10,029 nucleotides of DNA. Origin: JBMOLL01 sp049325415. Its GTDB lineage: Bacteria > Bacteroidota > Bacteroidia > Bacteroidales > GCA-2748055. Shown piece by piece: positions 1 through 7,700 of this stretch (positions are counted from its first letter, which is position 1; each line of letters starts with the position of its first letter). The stretch is from positions 1 to 10,029 of the forward strand of contig JBMOLL010000073.1 of assembly GCA_049325415.1 (NCBI GenBank), written 5' to 3'. The notes under the pieces were generated by a model. That model ran no database searches, was not told the DNA's origin, and saw only the letters and a program-made list of their open reading frames with translations. Made by a program: the position numbers and the translations under genes.

Positions 1-261
1 CTCTTCTCAATCAACCAGTTCACAACAGGCACCTCTCTGATGATCCTCCAAATACTTCTGAGATTCAACTAAATATCATTGTTTTAAAATTTCGCAGTCA
101 TTAAGATATTTTTTTCGCACAACCTTTGAAGAAATCCTTTATCAACCTCGTCACGGCAAACATTCCTTGAACGATCCTGTTAACATTCCTGCGATTCAAT
201 TAAATATCAAAGCTTTAAATCCCTTTGGTCATTTAAAAAATAATTTTCTCTTATTTCGAAG
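1..261. repeat. Tandem repeat unit 1 (half-units A and B)
   Basis: First visible copy of a 261 bp unit; it begins at the window edge and may extend further left. The unit is itself two diverged half-units. The landmark GATTCAAYTAAATATCA occurs at 62 (half A) and 193 (half B), 131 bp apart, flanked in both halves by related ATCAACC...GATCCT and GTCATT segments. The sequence is AT-rich and has frequent stops in the frames examined on both strands, so it appears non-coding. No transposase, terminal inverted repeats or obvious strong hairpin was seen. It could be a family of intergenic repeats or tandem small-RNA-like units; its function is unknown. Confidence 0.85.
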
Positions 262-516
262 CTCTTCTCAATCAACCAGCTCACAACAGGCACCTCTCTG
301 ATGATCCTCCAGATACTTCTGAGATTCAACTAAATATCATTGTTTTAAAATTTCGCAGTCATTAAGATATTTTTTACGCACAACCTTCGAAGATATCCTT
401 TATCAACCTGGTCACGGCAAACATTTCTTCAACGATCCTGTAAATATTCCTGCGATTCAATTAAATATCAAAGCTTTAAATCACTTCAGTCATCCATCAC
501 TTCACTTAATTCGAAG
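262..516. repeat. Tandem repeat unit 2 (half-units A' and B')
   Basis: Second copy of the 261 bp unit, directly abutting the first. Aligned by eye, the first 232 bases match copy 1 without gaps and with about 13 substitutions (roughly 94% identity). The landmark GATTCAAYTAAATATCA recurs at 323 and 454, 130 and 131 bp after the preceding copies. The last 20-30 bases differ from copy 1 and then both end in TTCGAAG. A and A' resemble each other far more than A resembles B, so an old 131 bp duplication was followed by a recent duplication of the A-B pair. In 517-634, between the repeat and the stop codon of the anti-sigma gene, no gene or clear terminator was recognised. Confidence 0.88.
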
Positions 517-634
517 TACTGTTTGTGATGCCGGCTCTTTTACTTATTTCAGGAGAACTGGATACAATAGCCAACCGGGATTAGCGAACACCAATTTATT
601 TCAATATTACAGGTACAGCTGTGGTTGCAAGAGG

Positions 635-2029
635 CTAAAGTGTCCTGTTAAATACAAGTCTCAGGCGCTGGCGCTCATTGATCGGGACTTCATCGCGGGT
701 TGGCGGAAGCCAGTCGGGACCCTCGTTGAGCAGGCGGATGGCTTCAACGCTGAACGGCACTCCCGGGCTCTTAACAACCTCTATGGCCATGGGCCGGCCG
801 TTATCCCCTACCGTAAAACGAAGGATCACCACTGCCCGGCTCAATTCCGGGTAACCGTCGGGAAAGACCATATTTCTTTCGATATACTGTTCAAAGGCCA
901 CCCTGCCGGTCACCGGGCAGGCCGGATTATATACGGGAGGAATATCGTCATCGGGACGAATGATGGTCACCGAGCCGGATTCGTTCCTGGCATCGGAGAT
1001 CCCATACCCGATAACCACCACTTCATCCATGGCGGTCAGACTCGGCTCCATTTCAATTTTCAGGGTGGTATCCCGGGCCGACACTTTTACTTCTTCGGGA
1101 TTGAGCCCTACCAGCCTTGCTTCCAGAACCGGTTCGGTATCCTTCCCATCAAAAGAGATATGAAAATTACCATCCATGTCCGTGATGGCCCCGCTGGTGG
1201 TACCTTTTTTTACCACGGCAACACCGGGAATGGGCGATCCGTCCTCCGATGAATAGATGGTTCCGCTGATCCTGAAGCTGCTTTCCGGATATCTGGGTTT
1301 TCTGTTGGAAACCGGTACCGTCGAAACAATCCCCCCGTCAGCGACTTCATTTGCCCGTGTGGCGGATTTGGACGGAAGGGGAATGTCTTCCCTTGCAACA
1401 ACAGCAATCTTTGACTGCTCCTCCGTACTCGCCTCCTTCTGTTCTGCCACCTGGTTCATTAGAACGTTCACGGTGTTTTCGTCCCGGGTGACTTCAGCCA
1501 TTGCATAAACTTCCTCTTCTGCTTTTGCCGTTTCGGTTTGTTTCTGCCTGACTCCTTTTTTCTCTTCACTGTTCCGGCCGGGCTTCAGCGGCTCAGTTTC
1601 CTGTTTCTGTGCAGCCGCATGCTCCACCCCGGCCACTTTCCCGGGAAAGGTGTCGGTGAGAGTGACCGAAACCTGCTTTTTAATATCTTGATCTGCAATC
1701 TTTTCCGAAAGAGATTTTTCCCGGGGTACTTCGAGTTTAAGAAAGAAGGTGGAAATGATGAGCAGGGAGATCACAGCGGCAGCCGCACTGTAAAGGATCC
1801 ACCGGCGACTTTTGCTTTTTCTCATTCCGGTCCTTTCTTTCAACTCCTGGAGGTCTGCGGCAAGTTCATCCCCGCTGAGCCTGGAGAAACCTTCGGCAGC
1901 CTCTGCGGCAAAGGGATCCTGTTCCAGCATCCGTTCAAAGGCATTTCTTTCCTTCTCCGTCATGCGGTTCCCTGAATAACGCTGAAAATTCTCAGGTCCT
2001 GCGTCGATATGTTTCTTTTTATCCGACAT
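635..2029 (-). CDS. Membrane-anchored putative anti-sigma protein with SusC-like module and TonB C-terminal domain
   Basis: 464 residues, on the minus strand. Residues 1-75 are charged and cytoplasmic, with a DPFAAEAAEGF segment resembling the N-terminus of Bacteroidota TonB-family anti-sigma proteins. One membrane helix follows at about 77-97 (ILYSAAAAVISLLIISTFF), preceded by RKSKSRR, which suggests cytoplasm-in topology. A Lys/Glu/Gln-rich linker spans about 100-250. Residues 252-330 form a carboxypeptidase-D regulatory-like domain (GSPIPGVAVVKKGTTSG, then TDMDGNF). It is followed by MDEVVVIGYG at 334-343, the box found at the start of SusC/RagA receptors. Residues 372-464 match a TonB C-terminal domain (GDNGRPMAIEVVKSPG...EAIRLL...DWLPP). 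The ATG overlaps the end of the sigma gene by 11 bp, indicating translational coupling. The likely role is to hold the adjacent sigma factor and sense an envelope signal. The anti-sigma role rests on context and the N-terminal motif; the TonB domain is clear. It could instead be annotated simply as an energy transducer TonB. Confidence 0.82.
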   Translation of the reverse strand: MSDKKKHIDAGPENFQRYSGNRMTEKERNAFERMLEQDPFAAEAAEGFSRLSGDELAADLQELKERTGMRKSKSRRWILYSAAAAVISLLIISTFFLKLEVPREKSLSEKIADQDIKKQVSVTLTDTFPGKVAGVEHAAAQKQETEPLKPGRNSEEKKGVRQKQTETAKAEEEVYAMAEVTRDENTVNVLMNQVAEQKEASTEEQSKIAVVAREDIPLPSKSATRANEVADGGIVSTVPVSNRKPRYPESSFRISGTIYSSEDGSPIPGVAVVKKGTTSGAITDMDGNFHISFDGKDTEPVLEARLVGLNPEEVKVSARDTTLKIEMEPSLTAMDEVVVIGYGISDARNESGSVTIIRPDDDIPPVYNPACPVTGRVAFEQYIERNMVFPDGYPELSRAVVILRFTVGDNGRPMAIEVVKSPGVPFSVEAIRLLNEGPDWLPPTRDEVPINERQRLRLVFNRTL

Positions 2030-2609
2030 TTTGCTGATCCATACAGATCTTTAAATTTCTTTTACCATTTTGCAGCAGGCTCTTCACCTTTTTTTCATCC
2101 ATCTCCAGCAAGGCGGAGATTTCGCGGTAACTCTTTTCCTCAAAGTAAAACAGCCTGATGCACTGACGTTGCTCATCTTTTAGCCTCTCGATGCACTGTT
2201 GAAGAGCCCGGTTCAGTCCGGCATTTTCTTCATCAACAGGATGCAGGAAGGGCTCATTTTCCACAAAATTTTTCTGTTCCCCTGCAAATTTTTTATATCT
2301 CACCTCTTTCGAACGGTCGGAACGAAGCTCCATCAGGCAGAAATTCTTTGTCAGCACATACAACCAGCTCCTGAAAGTCCTGACCTCATGCTTCGGCAGT
2401 TCCGTCACCAGCTTTTCAAAGATCTGCATTACGGCATCCTTCGATCGTTCCCTGTCGTCGAAGTAACGCAGGCACACACCATATACAAGATGCATGTAGC
2501 GGCTGTAAAGTTCACCGAGGAGCTCATTATCCCCGCTTTCCAGGAAACGCTCCAGCAGCTCCTCGTCGGACTGCTCCCTGATCTTTTTCCAGGTGACCTT
2601 CAGCGCCAT
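2019..2609 (-). CDS. RNA polymerase sigma-70 family (ECF-type) sigma factor
   Basis: 196 residues, a normal length for an ECF sigma factor. Region 2 spans about residues 31-100 (LLGELYSRYMHLVYGVCLRYF, then a D-A-V-M-Q-I-F-E-K-L segment and FRSWLYVLTKNFCLMELRSDR). Region 4 spans about 130-190, with the helix-turn-helix around KSYREISALLEMDEKKVKSLLQNGKRNL. Between them is a short acidic linker. It should direct RNA polymerase to a small set of promoters. It is first in a two-gene operon, and its stop codon lies inside the start of the putative anti-sigma gene. The divergent VWA gene and the macroglobulin gene beyond it are the obvious candidate targets, but no shared promoter motif could be proved by eye. 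The start at 2609 gives a complete region 2 and fits a possible promoter about 33 bp upstream. Confidence 0.93.
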   Translation of the reverse strand: MALKVTWKKIREQSDEELLERFLESGDNELLGELYSRYMHLVYGVCLRYFDDRERSKDAVMQIFEKLVTELPKHEVRTFRSWLYVLTKNFCLMELRSDRSKEVRYKKFAGEQKNFVENEPFLHPVDEENAGLNRALQQCIERLKDEQRQCIRLFYFEEKSYREISALLEMDEKKVKSLLQNGKRNLKICMDQQNVG

Positions 2610-2738
2610 GTATATCGTTTGATTTTAACCGCTTTCATTTCCTAAAGGTAATTTTTTTGAAAAAAATCTGAAATGCTTTTATGGAATTATGAAAACACCG
2701 GCATCCTGATACCGAAAACCACCAAAAATCAAAATATC
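2610..2738. promoter_or_regulatory. Divergent intergenic region between sigma gene and VWA gene
   Basis: This 129 bp AT-rich spacer must hold the promoters of both divergent transcripts if they have their own. For the sigma gene, the minus strand reads TACCTTTA at 2643-2650, seven of eight bases of the Bacteroidota -7 element TAnnTTTG, about 33 bp before the ATG; no clear -33 TTTG lies at the right distance. For the VWA gene, TTTG at 2656-2659 could be a -33 element, but the expected -7 position near 2680 (TATGGAAT) matches poorly. A run of A and T around 2651-2667 lies between the two. No Shine-Dalgarno sequence is seen before either start, as is usual in this phylum. Confidence 0.35.
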
Positions 2739-4658
2739 ATGAAAACAATCGCATCAACCATCGTAATGCTGCTGGTCGCACTGCTCTTCAGTGCCGCCGG
2801 TCAGCCCCAGACCATCACAGGAACCGTTACCTCCGCCGACGACGGCTCGCCCTTACCCGGGGTTAGTGTTTCCATAAAAGGCACTGCCCGCGGGACGGTT
2901 ACCGATTTTAACGGATCCTACTCCATCATCATCCAGCCGGGCGACCAGACCCTGGTCTTCAGTTTCATCGGAATGGAAACCAAAGAAGTGGCCATTGCCG
3001 GCAGGAATACCATTAATGTGGCCATGGAATCGGCCAATGTTTCCATGGATGAGGTCGTCGTAGTCGGGTATAACGTAAGACAGGAACAATATAATACAGG
3101 TTCCGTAGCAGTTATAAGTGGCAATCCTGGTTATACGCAGACTTTGCAGGGCCGTGCCGCAGGAGTGTCTGTTTCCGGCAGGGAAAAGAAAGCCAGCACC
3201 TATTATATGGCAGAGGCCTGTCCCCAGCCCGTATTCAACACCGAGGGCTACAGCGCCATCCACGAGAACGGTTTTAAGGATGTGTACAACAATCCCCTCT
3301 CCACCTTCTCCATCGATGTCGACAATGCCTCCTATGCCAATGTGCGCCGTTTCATCAACAGCGGATCACTGCCTCCCGAGGATGCAGTCAGGATTGAGGA
3401 AATGGTCAATTATTTCAACTACAGCTACCCGGAACCCGACGGCGAGCATCCTTTCAGCGTTTATACCGAACTGAGCGTTTGCCCGTGGAACAGCGATCAC
3501 CAGTTGCTGCACATCGGTCTTAAGGGGAAAGAGATCGACAAAAGGGAACTTCCTGCCTCCAACCTGGTTTTCCTGCTCGATGTATCCGGATCCATGCAGG
3601 ACGCCAACAAGCTCCCCCTGCTGAAATCGGCCTTCAGCATGCTGGTGAACAACCTGCGCAACGAGGACAGGGTCGCCATCGTGGTCTATGCCGGTGCTGC
3701 CGGTGTGGTGCTCGAATCGACACCCGGAAACCGGAAAGAGCAGATCCTGGCTGCCATCGAACAGCTCCAGGCCGGCGGTTCCACAGCCGGTGGTGAAGGG
3801 ATCAAACTGGCCTACAGCATTGCCGAGAAAAACTACCGCGAGGGCGGGAACAACCGCATCATCCTGGCTACCGACGGTGACTTCAACGTGGGAGCCTCCA
3901 GCGATGGCGAGATGGAGCGACTGATCGAGAAGGAACGTGAGAAAGGGATCTTCATCACAGTTCTCGGCTTCGGTATGGGAAATTACAAGGACAGCAAGAT
4001 GGAGGTGATCGCCGATAAAGGCAACGGGAACTATGCCTATATCGACAACCTGCAGGAAGCCCAGAAGGTCCTGATCAGCGAATTCGGCGGAACGCTCTTC
4101 ACGATCGCCAAGGATGTGAAATTCCAGATCGAGTTCAACCCTGCACGCGTCGAATCGTACCGGCTTGTGGGCTACGAGAACCGACTTCTGAACGACGAAG
4201 ACTTCAACGACGACAAGAAAGATGCCGGAGAAATGGGTGCCGGGCATACCGTAACCGCCCTTTACGAAATCGTTCCGGCAGGATCGAAGGAGAAACATGC
4301 ACGGATCGATCCCCTGAAATACCAGTCGGACCGCAAGGAAACCAGGACACAGGAATCGGAGGAACTGATGACCGTAAAACTGCGCTACAAGCAACCCGAT
4401 GGTTTCACCAGCAAACTGATGGAGATCCCGGTTCAGGGAAAGGTCCTCGACCTGGATGAAACTTCCGACAATTTCCGTTTCTCAGCCGCTGTCGCCGAAT
4501 TCGGCATGCTGCTTCGGAACTCGGAATACCTGAAGGATATCAACAGTGAGGACATCCTTGAACTCGCCAGAACGGCCAGGGGGGAGGATGAGGAAGGCTA
4601 CCGTGCAGAATTCATCAAACTGGTGAAAACCGCCGGAGCCATGACCGCCATGAAATAA
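2739..4658 (+). CDS. Secreted YfbK-type von Willebrand factor A protein with N-terminal SusC-like module
   Basis: 639 residues from ATG 2739. A longer frame opens at 2673, but the later ATG gives a proper signal peptide (MKTIASTIVMLLVALLFSAAG). Residues 25-100 are a carboxypeptidase-D regulatory-like domain (GSPLPGVSVSIKGTARGTVT, then LVFSFIGMETKEV). MDEVVVVGYN at 103-112 is a SusC/RagA-type box, and LQGRAAGVSVSG at 136-147 resembles the start of a TonB-receptor plug, which then stops. From about 183 (YNNPLSTFSIDVDNASY) it matches the YfbK-type N-terminal region. The VWA domain follows with an intact metal site: D281-x-S283-x-S285 (DVSGSM), T349 and D379 (ATDGD). The C-terminal part, from about 480, fits the YfbK C-terminal domain. 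A role in metal-dependent protein binding in the periplasm or at the surface is expected from the family; the ligand is unknown. It is divergent from the sigma gene and precedes the macroglobulin gene. Confidence 0.92.
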   Translation: MKTIASTIVMLLVALLFSAAGQPQTITGTVTSADDGSPLPGVSVSIKGTARGTVTDFNGSYSIIIQPGDQTLVFSFIGMETKEVAIAGRNTINVAMESANVSMDEVVVVGYNVRQEQYNTGSVAVISGNPGYTQTLQGRAAGVSVSGREKKASTYYMAEACPQPVFNTEGYSAIHENGFKDVYNNPLSTFSIDVDNASYANVRRFINSGSLPPEDAVRIEEMVNYFNYSYPEPDGEHPFSVYTELSVCPWNSDHQLLHIGLKGKEIDKRELPASNLVFLLDVSGSMQDANKLPLLKSAFSMLVNNLRNEDRVAIVVYAGAAGVVLESTPGNRKEQILAAIEQLQAGGSTAGGEGIKLAYSIAEKNYREGGNNRIILATDGDFNVGASSDGEMERLIEKEREKGIFITVLGFGMGNYKDSKMEVIADKGNGNYAYIDNLQEAQKVLISEFGGTLFTIAKDVKFQIEFNPARVESYRLVGYENRLLNDEDFNDDKKDAGEMGAGHTVTALYEIVPAGSKEKHARIDPLKYQSDRKETRTQESEELMTVKLRYKQPDGFTSKLMEIPVQGKVLDLDETSDNFRFSAAVAEFGMLLRNSEYLKDINSEDILELARTARGEDEEGYRAEFIKLVKTAGAMTAMK

Positions 4659-4669
4659 GCCTCTCTTCA

Positions 4670-4706
4670 GGTCCCGCCTTCCGGCTGAAGGCGGGACCTT
4701 TTCTTT
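4670..4706 (+). terminator. Intrinsic terminator after the VWA gene
   Basis: A perfect 12 bp GC-rich stem (GGTCCCGCCTTC at 4670-4681 paired with GAAGGCGGGACC at 4687-4698) with a CGGCT loop is followed by TTTTCTTT. It begins 12 bp after the VWA stop codon and 68 bp before the macroglobulin ATG. It should end or reduce transcription from the VWA gene, so the macroglobulin gene depends on read-through or on a promoter in the short 4699-4737 gap, where only a weak -7-like TATTTTCA (4710-4717) is visible. Confidence 0.9.
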
Positions 4707-4737
4707 TCGTATTTTCAAACCCACCATACACCCCAAC

Positions 4738-7700
4738 ATGAAAAGGCTATACCACCTCCTCTGCACCTTCCTGATCCTGATCAGCCACTCACTCCCGGGC
4801 CAGGACATCTCACGGGCTACCGACCACAGTGTATACCGATACTATTATTCCATTACAACCCGCGAAGCAGAAAAGATCTGCCGTAAGGGTATTGCGGCTG
4901 TCAGAGACAATTATTTCCATACACTGGCCGATTCGGTCCGCTTTGAAGAAGACCTTGACCCCCAGCTTGCACCGGGGAACTATCTGGCTGTCTGGGCCGA
5001 AAAAGACGAACTGAAGTTCTCCTATATCCCGGTCATGAATACCTTCCCGGCTATCCTGAACAACAGCGCGGACCTGATCATTTACCTGACCGATTCCACC
5101 GGGACTATGGTCAGTGATGCACGCCTCTCCGTCGACGGGAAGTTGATCCGCTTCGACCCCGCTTCGGGGACCTATCGCGACCGGCACAGTAACCTCCAGG
5201 GGGTCCTGAGCATCACCTGCGGGGGCATCACCACAGTCCACCTGCTCCAGCGGACGAACAACAACTCCGCCTTCAGGCGCATTTCCGGCAAGATCCTTTA
5301 CAGTATTCCCGTGCGCTATGTCTGGATCCCGTTAAAACTGCTGCTGCGCTCACCCTACGACCTCGGCAGGTGGATCATAAAAGGCAGACGCTCCGGGATC
5401 TGGTACTACCTCACCCAGCCCTTTGTTTCGATCTACCGGTCCATTGCATGGGGGCAGCCCTATGGATTTGTAGCAACAGTATTTTCCTGGTTCGACGGCT
5501 ACTACGGCGAAGCCTCTACCCGCGGATTCATAGCTTTCAGCAAGCCGAAGTACCGGCCTGAGGATACACTGTATTTTAAAGCCCTGTTGCTGGATGAAAA
5601 CAACCGGCCCATCTGCCGCAGACGACTTGAACTTACACTGGAAGAGTCGGGATACTACAGCTCCGATCACCTCCATGCACAAATTATCGATACCGTGACC
5701 AGCTACCGTTCAGGTGCCTTTGAAGGCCGCCTGGACCTGTCCGGTTTTTCCAGCCTGAAAAGCGGACGAAGTTACCAGCTCACCCTGCACTCTCCCAGTG
5801 ACAGAATTTCCCTTTCGGGTACTTTCCTCTATGAGGATTATGAGCTGAAAAGCTATCAATTCGATCTGAAAACCGGGTCCGGGGATCATTATCCGGGTGA
5901 ACCCGTGACCGTTAAAATGACGGCAAAAGACAATAACGAACTGCCTGTTGCGGATGCCCGGGTAAAACTGGAGCTCAAACCGTGGACCGGAGTTAGCAAG
6001 GCCTTCGTTTCCCCGCTTATCGTCAGGGAGGTCCTCTGGACCTGGGAAGGGAATTTCCGCCCCGACGGAACACTCGAAGTATCCATCCCCGACTCGGTCT
6101 TTCCGGCTGCCAACCTCATGACCTCACTGAATGCGGAATTCCGGGATGCATCGAACGAAGCTCACAGCCTCTCCTCCGACATCCATCATTATTTCCTCAG
6201 GGAAGAGACTGCGCTGGACTGGCAGGGCGACAGTCTGCAGTTTGTTTTAAAAAAGAACGGGATTAAAACAAACACTGCAGCAATGGTCTATCTCCAGCGA
6301 CGGGGTATGATCGTTGATTCCTTTGCCGCCTCACTTCCGTTAGTCCTGCCTGCAAACCAGTCGCTAGCATCCGTTAACCTGAAAGTGAATAATGTTCTTT
6401 ATCCTCAGCCGTTGAGTGACTTGCAGGGAAATATATCATTGCAGGCCAAACGGTCCAGGGATCACCTAAAGATGGAAGTATTCAACCCGCACCATCTGCC
6501 CTTCCGGTATTTCCTGTACAAAAACAACCACGAAATACAAAGAGGATCCGGCACGTCGTATTCCGACAGTCTCCGGACCCAGGCTCCTGATAACTATTAC
6601 TTCTGCCTGATCTACGAATGGGCCGACCAGCCTGTGGTTCTCAATTACGACCTTTCGTACGACCGGAACAGTCTGAACATCACCTCCACCCTGCCTCCCG
6701 TGGCATACCCGGGTCAGGAACTGGAGGTAAAGGTCAGGGTGACGAACGACCGGGGTGAACCGATAAAGAATGCAGACATAACCGCCGTATCCTGGACCGG
6801 AAAATTCGACGGGGAAATCCCGGGATTCGCAATAAACACCGATAGCAAGCAAAGGGAAATGATCAACAGTTTCCGCATCAGCGAGACAGACGATAACCAG
6901 GATTCCTATCGATTGCTTTACGACCGCTGGTCGCCGGCCTTCAGCCTGGATACGATGGATTATTACCGTTTTCGCTATCCGGAAACAGGTTATGCCGTTT
7001 CGGAGGCAAAATCGGAGTTCCCCGGCACCTGGTTCGCTCCCTATGTTTTTGATAAGGGAAGGGTGATCCCCGTTTATCATGTTTATATCGATTACGTCCC
7101 TGTTTATCTTGCGGAGGCCAGTCATACCAACCCCTATCTGTTCAGGATCTCCGAAGGGTTACATACGATCAAGATCCGGACGGCCGACCGGTGGATTGAG
7201 ATCTACAATGTACGTTTCAGCTACGGATACAGGTATTTTCTGAGTATTGACCTTAGCAGGGTAGAAGAAATACAGAAAGAAGAGGAGAAGGATAAACACT
7301 GGGACCTGTCGAATAAGATCTCTGTAAAAAAGATGGAACCCTTTTATACCCCGGAAGAAACCAGGATGCTGAAGCAAAAAATGATCAGGGTTAAGAACAA
7401 TTTCGAACAGAAACCGGCTTATATCCGCCAGGGAGGAAATGTTTACCTGCTGACCGGAGTGAAGGAAAGCGGCCTGTACAACAACCTGAACCTGTACACT
7501 GTAGGTCCTATGTCGTACGAATCGCTGCATTTTGTCAACCCCGACCGGCTCACCGCCGACCTCCCCTTTGCCGAAGATTACACCTACGAGTTCAGGGAAG
7601 GTTATTCCGACAGAATGAAGGTGATCGCCTGTGAGCAGGGGAAAAACCGGATGCCATGGCTGCAACCTGTCCTGATACTGGACGACAGACCGGTATATGA

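Noticed and set aside
1..516. CRISPR array
   Set aside because: The period is about 131 bp with similarity spread over nearly the whole unit; there are no short identical repeats separated by unique spacers and no cas genes.
1257..1975. Plus-strand open frames at 1257-1508 and 1538-1975 opposite the anti-sigma gene
   Set aside because: They are shadows of a gene with clear membrane, regulatory-like and TonB domains, and have no domain of their own.
2673..2738. Upstream start (ATG 2673) for the VWA gene
   Set aside because: It would add 22 polar residues in front of a good signal peptide; ATG 2739 places the signal peptide at the N-terminus.
3366..4394. 342-codon open frame on the minus strand inside the VWA gene
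   Set aside because: It lies antisense to a well-supported gene with an intact VWA domain, has no recognisable domain, and its composition (many His, Val, Asp, Phe) is typical of a reverse reading of a coding strand.
6466..7665. Two minus-strand open frames (6466-7125 and 7159-7665) inside the macroglobulin gene
   Set aside because: The plus-strand frame is continuous with recognisable domains on both sides; the minus-strand products show no domains or signal peptide.
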